This document shows positions 1 through 8,098 of a stretch of 64,000 bases of DNA, in pieces. Location of the stretch: the NCBI GenBank assembly GCA_029269125.1, contig JARHXX010000003.1, positions 62,001 to 126,000 of the forward strand, in the 5' to 3' direction. Positions within the stretch are counted from its first letter, which is position 1. Each line of letters opens with the position of its first letter. The DNA comes from Kiritimatiellaeota bacterium B1221. Its GTDB lineage: Bacteria > Verrucomicrobiota > Kiritimatiellia > SS1-B-03-39 > UBA6053. Both the position numbers and the translations under genes were made by a program. The notes below the pieces were generated by a model. It was given only the letters and a program-made list of their open reading frames with translations. It was not told the origin of the DNA and did no database searches.

Positions 1-232
1 CCGGCGGAAGTAAGAGTCGGGCAGGAGAAACCGTGGAATCCACTGAAAAAATTCCTACGGGTCAGGCGGTGGACTTTCCCTGGGATATGTAGAAAGGAAG
101 TCTCGCTTAAAATCCCCTCCTTTGTGGGTTCTATGGGCGGTGTAGGCGGAGTGATTTTTCGATATGTGTTTTGTGTGACCTTTTCCGTTATCGCGTTGGA
201 TGAAGTCTGAACGGGGGGCGTGCGCAGTGCAT

Positions 233-1282
233 TCAGGCCCCTTTGGGAACTTGTGAGAGTACGGACATTGCGGTGAGATACACCTGTCCTCCGGCCCGCC
301 ACCATCGATCCTGGGGGTTGACCCAGGACCCATCGGGTGTCTGCCGCTGCTGAATGGCTTTCAGGTCGGCATCTGTTTGCACGACTGCAGTTTTAAAGAA
401 ATCCCGATAGGCATCTGATCCGGTGACGCTTGATGAAGTTTGTCCGATATTCTGCAAGGCAATCATCCAAAACAAGGCATCGTCTTTATCGGCAATGATG
501 TTGTTGCTCGACTGATAGGCGACCTTGCCGTCTGTCATGCGGCGTTCATCCAGCCATGCAGTTCCCCGTGCAAGTGCTTTTTCCGCACCCGGGACATGGA
601 GTGCAGGCCGGTTCTTCAGCAAATGGCAGATCCACCAAGTCACCGCACTGTTGGAGCTGACATTCTGAATGTAGCCCATGGGCTGCTCATCCAAATATCC
701 CCAGCCGCCATCTGAGAGTTGTCGTCTCAAAAGGTTGGTGTATGATTGCGTTAAAAGTTTTTGCCTGTGGGGATTGGGCATTTGTTTCTCGACTTCTGCG
801 AGGGTGTGCAGGCTGAGCATCCAATTGTAAAATTCGGGACCTTGTAAGGGTTTTTTGTGGGGTTCGCCCATGGATTGCTCCAAAGAATGGACTGCCTTCT
901 CCAGGACTTCACGGTTAACAGGGTCGGGCGCGTTGAGCAGAGCCAGGGTGGCGAGGGCGCTGACGCCGTCTGCAAATGCGGCATGGCCGCCTGAATTGCC
1001 GGTGTCCCAGGTGCCGTCATCCTTTTGGGCTTCCACCAGCCATTCGACGCCTTTGGCTGCGGATGCGACTCTGGCATCCTGTTTGACCGGGATTTCCCGA
1101 TAGGCGTTGCGGGTTCTCCGAACATAGAAGGATGTCGTCAGCACCAACCCGAAAACCACAAGATTTACAATACGTTGTCTGCGGCGGTGAAAGTGATGAA
1201 TACGGGAAATAACCTCATCCTGAAATTCCGGAGAAATTTCAGGGTCGGGCGGGGGAGGGATGAAATCTAAATCAGGATTCAT
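233..1282 (-). CDS. Membrane-anchored prenyltransferase/squalene-cyclase-like toroid protein, putative anti-sigma partner
   Basis: The protein has 349 residues. It has a short polar N-terminus (about 1-37, with an HHFHRRRQR basic patch), one membrane segment (about 38-54, IVNLVVFGLVLTTSFYV) and a large C-terminal part with repeated motifs of the terpenoid-cyclase/prenyltransferase alpha-alpha toroid fold: QKDDGTWD near 85, QLSDGGWGY near 190 and QTPDGSWV near 315. The start codon overlaps the stop of the upstream ECF sigma gene by 4 bases, so the two are probably translated together. Membrane proteins coupled to ECF sigma factors are usually anti-sigma factors, so this one may hold the sigma factor through its short cytoplasmic tail and sense a signal outside. 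That is inference. The toroid lacks an obvious cyclase DxDD motif, so enzymatic activity is unlikely. Confidence 0.8.
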   Translation of the reverse strand: MNPDLDFIPPPPDPEISPEFQDEVISRIHHFHRRRQRIVNLVVFGLVLTTSFYVRRTRNAYREIPVKQDARVASAAKGVEWLVEAQKDDGTWDTGNSGGHAAFADGVSALATLALLNAPDPVNREVLEKAVHSLEQSMGEPHKKPLQGPEFYNWMLSLHTLAEVEKQMPNPHRQKLLTQSYTNLLRRQLSDGGWGYLDEQPMGYIQNVSSNSAVTWWICHLLKNRPALHVPGAEKALARGTAWLDERRMTDGKVAYQSSNNIIADKDDALFWMIALQNIGQTSSSVTGSDAYRDFFKTAVVQTDADLKAIQQRQTPDGSWVNPQDRWWRAGGQVYLTAMSVLSQVPKGA

Positions 1283-1812
1283 GCTGGGTTCTCCGTGTTG
1301 AAAATTTCCCGCAGTTGTTTGAGCCCATTATGCAGACGGCTTTTGACGGTGCCTTCGGGGATGCCCAGAATCTGGGCGGTTTCCCCATGGCTGAGCTGAT
1401 CAAAGACTGCGTGGACCACCACGTCCCGGTGGGTTTCCGGTAATTGGTCGAGGGCCCAGTAGAGATCATGGCCTTGCATGGGCTGGGTAGAGAGAAACGC
1501 CGGTTGGGGTTCCTGTTTAAACGCATCTTCCCGGGTTTTCCTTCTGCCGCTTTTGCGGAGATGGTCAATCCACACGCGTTGTGCGATGGTAAACATCCAG
1601 CTTCGAAAAGAGGCATTTGTCCGGTAGCGTTTTCGCGCCTTGTATATTTTGAAAAAAGTTTCCTGTGCGAGGTCTTCATATTCCTGATATACGCCACGAC
1701 GAATGAAATGGTTCACCAAAAGTTTTTGATGCCGGTTCATTAGCTCACGGAATGCTTGGCCATCGTGTGATTTTGCGACTCTGCGCATGAGTTCTTCGTC
1801 GGTTTCAGGCAT
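1279..1812 (-). CDS. ECF-type RNA polymerase sigma-70 factor
   Basis: The protein has 177 residues, the normal size for an extracytoplasmic-function sigma factor. Region 2 is seen in EDLAQETFFKIYKARKRY and SFRSWMFTIAQRVWIDHLRK (about 45-85). Region 4 is seen in LPETHRDVVVHAVFDQLSHG followed by the helix-turn-helix ETAQILGIPEGTVKSRL (about 125-165). It directs RNA polymerase to a small set of stress or envelope promoters. It overlaps the downstream membrane toroid gene by 4 bases (ATGA), an arrangement typical of sigma/anti-sigma pairs. The upstream region contains no obvious copy of the bipartite promoter element seen at 25553 and 51812, so autoregulation through that element is not supported. 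Confidence 0.93.
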   Translation of the reverse strand: MPETDEELMRRVAKSHDGQAFRELMNRHQKLLVNHFIRRGVYQEYEDLAQETFFKIYKARKRYRTNASFRSWMFTIAQRVWIDHLRKSGRRKTREDAFKQEPQPAFLSTQPMQGHDLYWALDQLPETHRDVVVHAVFDQLSHGETAQILGIPEGTVKSRLHNGLKQLREIFNTENPA

Positions 1813-1926
1813 AGGGGCCTGCTGTATCTGTAATTTATTCTGAATTCACGCTAATAGACGTAAATTTTAAGCAAGCGGAATGGCTGTGAGATTGAATTCA
1901 TATTTTTATTCTGTCATGAGTCCCCC

Positions 1927-3450
1927 ATGCAAAGATCTTCCCTATTACAATCCACACTCGACCGGATACTTAAAGCCCGGGTTTATGATGTCGCGGTAGA
2001 GACTTCATTAGAGCCGGCGCCACGGTTGAGTGAGCGCTTGGGGGCTCAGGTGTTTCTTAAACGGGAAGATACCCAACCGGTATTTTCCTTTAAAATCCGG
2101 GGAGCCTATAATCGAATTCGGCTGTTATCAGAGTCTGAGCGTGCCCGTGGAGTGATTTGTGCTTCTGCAGGGAATCATGCACAAGGTGTGGCGCTGTCCT
2201 CCCGCAAGTTGGGGATAAAAGCCTGTATTGTGATGCCGAGCACCACGCCCCGTATTAAAGTGGATGCGGTAAAGAAACTTGGTGGAGATGTGGTGCTGTT
2301 CGGAGACAGCTATCAGGAGGCCCAGGGGGAAGCGGAGCGCCTGCGGGATGAAAAAGGCTTGGTCTATATACATCCTTATGACGATCCGGAAGTGATTGCG
2401 GGTCAGGGGACAATTGCTTTGGAAATTCTGCGTCAGCACGGTCCGGAGATTGACGCGGTGTTTATACCCGTGGGAGGCGGGGGGTTGTTGGCGGGGGTGG
2501 GGGCCTGTCTTAAAGCGCTGTATCCTGAAATTCGAATTGTCGGGGTCGAACCGGATGATGCGGCGGGTATGACGGCTTCATTGGCGGCAAATGAAATTGT
2601 GGAATTGAAGGAGGTCGGATTGTTTGCGGATGGGGTGGCGGTTAAAAAAGTGGGTAAAAACACTTTTGATCTCTGTCGGGAGGTGGTGGACGAGATGGTG
2701 ACGGTCAATACGGATGCCATATGCGCGGCCATCAAAGATGTGTTTGAGGATACCCGGACCATTTTGGAGCCGGCGGGTGCCTTGTCGGTGGCGGGTTGTA
2801 AAAGCTGGCGGAAGAAGCATCCGGAGGGCCGGCCTGCGCTGATAGCCCTCACTTGCGGGGCGAATATGAACTTTGACCGTCTTCGCCATGTGGCGGAACG
2901 CGCGGAATTCGGCGAGGAAAGGGAGGCGTTGCTTGCGGTCACCATACCGGAAAAACCCGGTAGTTTTAAAAAGTTTAGTGAAGTGCTGGGGGATCGGGGT
3001 ATTACCGAGTTCAATTACCGCTATGCCCGGCCGGAAGCCGCCCAGGTTTTTGTCGGGGTGCAGGTGGGAGGGCGTGAAGACATTCAGCCTTTAATTGATC
3101 AACTGGAGCAACAAAACTTCCGGACCTTGGATCTGACTGGAGACGAATTTGCCAAACTCCACCTGCGTCATTTGGTAGGGGGGATGGCGCCTTTAAATCA
3201 ACCCGAACGTCTTTTCCGGTTTGAATTTCCAGAACGTCCGGGTGCGTTGGCCCGTTTTCTGGAGTCTTTACCCGCGAGTTGCAATGTGACATTGTTCCAT
3301 TACCGAAACCAGGGGGCGGATATTGGCAGGGTTTTGGCGGGATTACAGGTTCCTGAAAAGGCTGCGGCTGAGTTCGGTCATTTTTTAGAGAATCTGGGTT
3401 ACGGATTTGTGGAGGAAACGGGGAATCCTGCGGCTGAATTGTTCTTGTAG
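1927..3450 (+). CDS. ilvA: Threonine ammonia-lyase, biosynthetic (threonine deaminase)
   Basis: The enzyme converts L-threonine to 2-oxobutanoate, the first committed step of isoleucine synthesis, in the cytoplasm. The 507-residue length matches the biosynthetic form with a regulatory tail. The PLP-binding lysine is K56 in SFKIRGAYNR. The phosphate-binding glycine loop is PVGGGGLLAGV (about 180-190). The C-terminal part (about 330-500) holds two ACT-like segments, both introduced by a FPE/IPE-xPG pattern (TIPEKPGSFKKF and EFPERPGALARF). These are expected to bind isoleucine and valine for feedback control. It stands alone and diverges from the ECF sigma gene. The ATG at 1927 gives the usual N-terminus. 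Confidence 0.96.
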   Translation: MQRSSLLQSTLDRILKARVYDVAVETSLEPAPRLSERLGAQVFLKREDTQPVFSFKIRGAYNRIRLLSESERARGVICASAGNHAQGVALSSRKLGIKACIVMPSTTPRIKVDAVKKLGGDVVLFGDSYQEAQGEAERLRDEKGLVYIHPYDDPEVIAGQGTIALEILRQHGPEIDAVFIPVGGGGLLAGVGACLKALYPEIRIVGVEPDDAAGMTASLAANEIVELKEVGLFADGVAVKKVGKNTFDLCREVVDEMVTVNTDAICAAIKDVFEDTRTILEPAGALSVAGCKSWRKKHPEGRPALIALTCGANMNFDRLRHVAERAEFGEEREALLAVTIPEKPGSFKKFSEVLGDRGITEFNYRYARPEAAQVFVGVQVGGREDIQPLIDQLEQQNFRTLDLTGDEFAKLHLRHLVGGMAPLNQPERLFRFEFPERPGALARFLESLPASCNVTLFHYRNQGADIGRVLAGLQVPEKAAAEFGHFLENLGYGFVEETGNPAAELFL

Positions 3451-3559
3451 ATTGATTTCAGGACCCTTTTTGAGGGATAAAATTTTGGGTTGGGGGGATT
3501 TCCTGTAAAAAAGGTTTGTGGTTACACGGTTTCTATATGTTTTTTTTGTTAATCTTCAC

Positions 3560-3589
3560 TTGACCTTTCGCCAGAAATGTCCATAAGAA
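3560..3589 (+). promoter_or_regulatory. Candidate sigma-70 promoter for rplU-rpmA
   Basis: TTGACC at 3560-3565 matches five of six bases of the -35 consensus. An 18-base gap follows, then a weak TAAGAA -10 at 3584-3589. The position, about 50 bases before rplU, and the T-rich upstream stretch fit a ribosomal-protein promoter. The -10 match is poor, so confidence is limited. Confidence 0.35.
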
Positions 3590-3640
3590 CACCCTTCAAT
3601 TTACCCTCTTTTCCTACGGGATATTTTTAAAGGACAACTT

Positions 3641-3952
3641 ATGAGCGCATACGCAGTTATTGAAACCGGCGGCAAACAGTACAAAGTTTCAGAAGGAGAC
3701 ATTCTGGAAATCGAAAAACTGGATGCAGAAGCTGGACAAATTATTACTTTCGACAATGTGATCGCCGTTTCCGGTGGTGACAGTCTTTCCATTGGTGACA
3801 ATGCCGCATCCGCTTCAGTTACCGCTGAAGTGGTTGAGCAGTTTCGCGGACCCAAATTGCTTTCTTTCAAAAAGAAACGCCGCAAGGGTTACAAACGCCG
3901 GGTCGGTCACCGTCAGTCTTTAACCAAAGTAAAAATCACCGGTCTTTCCTGA
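3641..3952 (+). CDS. rplU: 50S ribosomal protein L21
   Basis: The protein has 103 residues and starts with the family pattern YAVIETGGKQYKVSEGD. It ends with the basic KKKRRKGYKRRVGHRQ stretch that contacts 23S rRNA. It is a component of the large ribosomal subunit. An AGGA ribosome-binding site lies about 8 bases before the ATG. It is followed after 25 bases by rpmA and then obgE, the conserved bacterial order rplU-rpmA-obg. Confidence 0.98.
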   Translation: MSAYAVIETGGKQYKVSEGDILEIEKLDAEAGQIITFDNVIAVSGGDSLSIGDNAASASVTAEVVEQFRGPKLLSFKKKRRKGYKRRVGHRQSLTKVKITGLS

Positions 3953-3977
3953 TCCGGTCTACATTTAGGAGTTTCAA

Positions 3978-4232
3978 ATGGCACATAAAAAAGGTCAAGG
4001 TACCAGTAAGAACGGTCGCGATTCGAACGCACAACGCCGTGGAGTAAAACGTTTTGGTGGTGAAAAAGTTACCGCGGGCAGCATTTTGGTTCGCCAGCTC
4101 GGCACCCGTTTTCATCCCGGACGCAACGTGGGTTGTGGCAAAGATTTTACTTTGTTCGCACTGAAAGACGGCGAAGTCTATTTCGACCGTTCCGGCCGTC
4201 GGATGAATATCCGCGAGTTGGAAACTGCATAA
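3978..4232 (+). CDS. rpmA: 50S ribosomal protein L27
   Basis: The protein has 84 residues. The N-terminus ([20 protein letters not shown]) is the conserved L27 arm that reaches toward the peptidyl-transferase centre. The segment [19 protein letters not shown] is also diagnostic. There is no cleavable N-terminal extension of the Firmicutes type. A good SD (AGGAG) precedes the ATG. It is co-transcribed with rplU, and a strong intrinsic terminator follows before obgE. Confidence 0.98.
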   Translation: MAHKKGQGTSKNGRDSNAQRRGVKRFGGEKVTAGSILVRQLGTRFHPGRNVGCGKDFTLFALKDGEVYFDRSGRRMNIRELETA

Positions 4233-4254
4233 AGGGTTTTTCCCCCATCAGTTC

Positions 4255-4287
4255 AAAAAAGGGCAGTCCTTGGGTCTGCCTTTTTTT
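4255..4287 (+). terminator. Rho-independent terminator after rpmA
   Basis: The stem AAAAAAGGGCAG (4255-4266) pairs with CTGCC and the T tract (4276-4287) around a 9-base loop. One G-T wobble is needed. The run of seven T completes a typical intrinsic terminator. It should separate rplU-rpmA from obgE or attenuate readthrough. Confidence 0.85.
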
Positions 4288-4336
4288 ATGTGCGCTTCCC
4301 ATTCATCATCCGCCATCACTCATCCGACATTCATAA

Positions 4337-5362
4337 ATGAAAGCCATTGTATTTAGAGATCAAGTTAAACTCTACGTTTCCGCTGGAAACGGTGGAGATG
4401 GTTCCGCCTATTTCCGTCGTGAAAAGTTTGTCCCTTTGGGTGGACCCAGTGGCGGAGACGGAGGGAATGGCGGATCGGTATATTTGGTCGGTAATGAAAA
4501 TGTGGATTCTCTATTGGATCTCTATGATCATCCGCATCAGCGGGCTGAACACGGAGACAAAGGGGGGACCAATCAATCCACGGGTAAAAAGGGTCAGCAC
4601 TTAAGAATTAAAGTTCCTCGGGGAACCGTGGTTCGTCTTGAAGAAAAGGACGGACCGATTCTGGGAGAAGTGATGGATGATGGGGAAGAGTTGCTGATTG
4701 CGCAAGGCGGGGTGGGCGGCAAAGGCAATATCCATTTTAAAACCTCTTCCAATCAGGCCCCTAAAGAATTTACCCCGGGAACTGAAGGCGAGCGCCGGGT
4801 ATTGTGGCTTGAGCTGAAAGTGATTGCGGATGTGGGACTGGTGGGGTACCCCAACGCGGGTAAATCCACTCTGCTTTCCAAAATTACCCATGCGCATCCC
4901 AAGGTCGCGGCCTATCCTTTTACCACGCTGAATCCTTTGATTGGTACTTTGGAGTATCCTGATTTCAAGCGGGTCCGGATTGCGGATATTCCCGGACTTA
5001 TTGACGGGGCGCATGACGGGGTGGGGCTGGGTCATGATTTTTTACGTCACATTGAACGCACCCGTTTACTGGTCTTTATGCTGGATATGGGCGGGGTGGA
5101 TGGCCGGGATCCGGTTGAAGATTTTAAGAATCTTCGGGAAGAGCTTCGTCTGTATAATCCCGATCTGGAAAATCGCCCTTATCTGATCGTGGCAAATAAA
5201 ATGGATGAAGAGGCTGCCGATGAAAATCTTGCACGTTTCAAAAAGGAAACCGGCGAAAATCCTCTATCCATGATTGCGGAATTAGGGGAAGGGATTGAGG
5301 CATTGCGTGATCAGCTTTACGACGTGGTATTTGGAGACAATCCGCCTCCGGAATTGATTTAA
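4337..5362 (+). CDS. obgE: GTPase Obg/CgtA, ribosome assembly
   Basis: The protein has 341 residues. The N-terminal glycine-rich Obg domain (about 1-158) includes GGPSGGDGGNGG and KGQHLRIKVPRGT. The G domain follows with G1 GYPNAGKST (about 169-177), G3 DIPGLIDGA and G4 NKMDE. It binds the 50S subunit and couples ribosome assembly to growth and stress signals. The ATG at 4337 has no clear SD, but the MKAIVFRDQVKLYVSAGNGG start is the family's usual N-terminus. The C-terminal extension found in some Obg proteins is absent, which is common. Confidence 0.97.
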   Translation: MKAIVFRDQVKLYVSAGNGGDGSAYFRREKFVPLGGPSGGDGGNGGSVYLVGNENVDSLLDLYDHPHQRAEHGDKGGTNQSTGKKGQHLRIKVPRGTVVRLEEKDGPILGEVMDDGEELLIAQGGVGGKGNIHFKTSSNQAPKEFTPGTEGERRVLWLELKVIADVGLVGYPNAGKSTLLSKITHAHPKVAAYPFTTLNPLIGTLEYPDFKRVRIADIPGLIDGAHDGVGLGHDFLRHIERTRLLVFMLDMGGVDGRDPVEDFKNLREELRLYNPDLENRPYLIVANKMDEEAADENLARFKKETGENPLSMIAELGEGIEALRDQLYDVVFGDNPPPELI

Positions 5363-5435
5363 CCCACCTGTTAATCTGCACTTTTATATTTCTCATTGAG
5401 ACCTTGGCCACTGGGCCACAAAGCCTTCTGATCTC

Positions 5436-5759
5436 TCAGGTGGCATGACCGGGGAGATATTCCCGCACCTGAATTTTTGCAGTTTCCCTTCTTCCCAGCA
5501 GGTAGATTTCGCCTTGCAGGTTGAGCATTACCCGACCCCGGTGATCATTGTGGATTACCCGGGCTTTCCGGTTTTCGATGAGACCCTGGGCATAAAGTTG
5601 TCCACGTGCGGGCTCCGCCAACTGTATGGCCATAAATTTCACCCGGTGACCCGCTTTGATTTCAGCGAGTTTACGGATTTTTCCCGGATGCCACACCACC
5701 GAAGGCGCTTCCTTCGGTGAGGGGGGGACCGTACTGAGGATGCGTAATTCGTCAGCCAA
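5436..5759 (-). CDS. Hypothetical protein with TTG start, coupled to lemA
   Basis: I do not recognise this gene. The start chosen is TTG at 5759. A GGAGG ribosome-binding site sits 6 bases upstream, and the codon overlaps the lemA stop (TTGGCTGA), so translation is probably coupled. A longer reading to 5828 would run through the end of lemA without an SD. The 107-residue product is basic, has no signal peptide or membrane segment, and contains RARVIHNDHRGRVMLNLQGE, which could form a small beta barrel. Being in the same transcript as lemA suggests a related envelope role, but this is a guess. Confidence 0.6.
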   Translation of the reverse strand: MADELRILSTVPPSPKEAPSVVWHPGKIRKLAEIKAGHRVKFMAIQLAEPARGQLYAQGLIENRKARVIHNDHRGRVMLNLQGEIYLLGRRETAKIQVREYLPGHAT

Positions 5760-6354
5760 ACGAAACCTCCGGTGCTGCTTTTTCGGTTTCGTTTGTAATT
5801 TCGAACAGCGGTGCTTCGGTGAAGGCAAACATGTTGGCGATGATCACTGCCGGAAACACTTCGCGTTGCGTGTTATATTGCATCACCGAATCGTTATAGT
5901 GCTGACGGGCAAAGGAGATTTTATTTTCGGTACTGGTCAGTGCTTCGGTCAGCTGGGCCATGTTTTGATTGGCTTTCAAATCCGGATAGGCTTCCACCAC
6001 CATCATCAATTTTCCCAATGCGCCGGAAAGTCCGGATTCGGCCCCCATTAAATTTTGCATGGCCAGCATATTTGCAGGATCTGATGCCGCCAATTTTGCG
6101 GCGCTTTGGGCCTGGTTCCGCGCAGAAATGACGGCATCCAGGGTTTCCTGTTCATGCTTCATGTACCCCTTTGCGGTTTCCACCAAATTGGGGATGAGGT
6201 CATGTCGACGTTTAAGTTGCACATCAATTTGGGCAAAGGCGTTTTTAAAGTGATTCCGCAGCTTCACCAAGCTGTTATAGACGCCAGCACCCCAGAAGAC
6301 GGGAATGACGATGATGGCGATGAGTATAAGGGAAACGATTAGTAAAGGGGACAT
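5752..6354 (-). CDS. lemA: LemA family protein
   Basis: The protein has 200 residues. A single N-terminal membrane segment (about 3-25) is followed by the LemA signature: YNSLVKLRNHFKNAFAQIDVQLKRRHDLIPNLVE, then the helical core and YNTQREVFPAVIIANMFAF. LemA proteins are inner-membrane anchored, with a helical-bundle domain outside or in the periplasm. Their function is poorly defined, often tied to envelope homeostasis and TPM-domain partners. It overlaps the next minus-strand gene by 8 bases. Confidence 0.93.
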   Translation of the reverse strand: MSPLLIVSLILIAIIVIPVFWGAGVYNSLVKLRNHFKNAFAQIDVQLKRRHDLIPNLVETAKGYMKHEQETLDAVISARNQAQSAAKLAASDPANMLAMQNLMGAESGLSGALGKLMMVVEAYPDLKANQNMAQLTEALTSTENKISFARQHYNDSVMQYNTQREVFPAVIIANMFAFTEAPLFEITNETEKAAPEVSFG

Positions 6355-6427
6355 AGGATACTCTTTGTTGAGATGTTGGCTTATTTCTAAGCGTCATCGA
6401 CTGCAGTTAAAGGAAAAAGCACGAAAA

Positions 6428-7081
6428 TCAGGGAGTGAAATTTTGGAGAGCCTGGGCGCTTCCCTGAAAAAAGTACCAGCCTAATCCGCAGGTGAAAACG
6501 ATTTGTCCATATATGGCGTGTTCCACGCAAATCCGTTTAAAGCTCTGGGACTGTTGCCAGGTGCGGGCGAGAAACCATCCCGCCGGAACAGATAAGAGCG
6601 GGGCCACTGCATTCAAAAAAAATACGTGTGCCCAACCGAAGGCCAATGCATTAACCATGCAAATCATGGGACCCTCACCAAACAGTGGCCGGTATCGCTG
6701 CATAAAATAGCTTCGGAAAATGAATTCCTGGGGTGCAACCGAAATAATGGGGTAGAGAATCATGATCAGTAACCAGAGTGCTGGATTTTCTCGGGGCAGG
6801 AAAAAGAACAATTGTGGCGCGAATACAGCCGTTCCCAGGGGTAAAACAATTGCGGATGCCAATAAGCGGATGAGGATTTCCGGTAACGGCTTATGTATTT
6901 TGGGCGGATTGAACCGCATGGTCTGATCCCGCCAGGTAACAAGCAGGGTGAGTATCAGAAATCCGAACAGCACAGGTAAAAAAGGAAGGCCTCCCCGTCG
7001 TTGAAAGTACACCAATAGTCCCGGAACAACACCGAAGAGGATGAGACATTCAAAACTTAAGAAGGTTTTCTTTAGGTTCAT
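6428..7081 (-). CDS. CPBP family intramembrane glutamic-type endopeptidase
   Basis: The protein has 217 residues and about six hydrophobic segments. The CPBP (Abi/CAAX protease) motifs are visible: QEFIFRSYF (about 117-125, the EExxxR motif with its first Glu replaced by Gln), FGWAH (about 148-152) and a later HAIYGQ (about 188-193). Such proteins cleave substrates inside the membrane or act in bacteriocin self-immunity. The altered first Glu occurs in some active families, so activity cannot be judged here. It follows the potassium-channel gene by about 35 bases in the same direction, so they may share a transcript. Confidence 0.82.
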   Translation of the reverse strand: MNLKKTFLSFECLILFGVVPGLLVYFQRRGGLPFLPVLFGFLILTLLVTWRDQTMRFNPPKIHKPLPEILIRLLASAIVLPLGTAVFAPQLFFFLPRENPALWLLIMILYPIISVAPQEFIFRSYFMQRYRPLFGEGPMICMVNALAFGWAHVFFLNAVAPLLSVPAGWFLARTWQQSQSFKRICVEHAIYGQIVFTCGLGWYFFQGSAQALQNFTP

Positions 7082-7116
7082 GAAATGAATGTCGGGGCTA
7101 TATCGGGCAGGTCAAG

Positions 7117-7854
7117 TCATTCATCCACTTCCCGGGCTTTCGAAAGGGCGGAAGCAAAAATCCCACTGGGAACCGCAACCACCCCCAGACCGATAATCAA
7201 CACAAAAAATGTAAAGATCCTTCCCCCCGCCGTGATCGGGATAATATCTCCGTAACCCACCGAAGATAAGGTGCATACTGCCCACCACATTGAATGAAAT
7301 ACTGATTTGAATACCTCGGGTTGCCCCGGGTTTTCGAAATAATAGATGCCGACGGCTGATAAGTATAAAAGGATAACAGCCATGATGCCAAAGAAAATCA
7401 GTTCTTCGCGGGCGATCACAAAAGCGCGGTGATAACGCTGAACTGCAGCCGAGTAGCGAACAAGCTTCAACAAACGGAACAGTCGAAGCAGGCGAAAGGC
7501 ACGCAAAGACCTTAGGTCCAAACCGGTGGAAAGATAAAAGGGGAGAATGGCAATTAAATCCACAATCCCGTAAAAAGAAACCGCGTAACTTAATCGGGGG
7601 CGGCAATAGTAAAGCCGTATTATGTATTCCAGGGTGAAGGCGGAGACGGTAAAAATTTCGAACTTCCAAAGAAACTGCTTCCAAAAAGGAGGCAGATCCG
7701 GAACGGTTTCTAACGCAAAGGCGACCAAACTGAGTATGATCAAAATTTGAAATACATATTCAAAACGACCGAAGAGGATTCGGTTTTGCTCATGGGTTGC
7801 GTTTTCAGTTGTTTTCATATTGCTCGAATCGGGACCTCGTTTATTCAAAAGCAT
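7117..7854 (-). CDS. Voltage-gated potassium channel (Kv-type, 6 TM)
   Basis: The protein has six membrane segments. The S4 voltage sensor has regularly spaced arginines (RSLRAFRLLRLFRLLKLVRY). The pore helix and selectivity filter are seen in CTLSSVGYGDIIP near the C-terminus. It conducts potassium across the inner membrane in response to voltage. The start at 7854 is chosen because GGGAG lies about 5 bases upstream. An ATG at 7887 in the same frame lacks an SD. It has no RCK/TrkA regulatory domain, so gating is probably by voltage alone. Confidence 0.9.
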   Translation of the reverse strand: MLLNKRGPDSSNMKTTENATHEQNRILFGRFEYVFQILIILSLVAFALETVPDLPPFWKQFLWKFEIFTVSAFTLEYIIRLYYCRPRLSYAVSFYGIVDLIAILPFYLSTGLDLRSLRAFRLLRLFRLLKLVRYSAAVQRYHRAFVIAREELIFFGIMAVILLYLSAVGIYYFENPGQPEVFKSVFHSMWWAVCTLSSVGYGDIIPITAGGRIFTFFVLIIGLGVVAVPSGIFASALSKAREVDE

Positions 7855-8098
7855 GGATCTCCCATGAACAAGCTGGATTTGGTGCATATACCGACGTCTA
7901 CATCTGCTAATACAATAATGTATTTATATAAGTTTTTGAGTACGGTAATGTTTGAAAAATGGGGTTGGTTTGCATTTTAGTAGGGCGGAGTAAATATAGG
8001 GATCATAAAGGGAAGCGCTTTTTGAGAAAACAGGGGGGCTATTTGCTTAAGGGGAGAGCTTGCCTAATACATTCTGGGGGGGTAGCTCTTGGTTATCT

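Noticed and set aside
55-333. Minus-strand open frame at the window start
   Set aside because: It overlaps the end of the toroid gene in another frame, has no ribosome-binding site and an unnatural composition.
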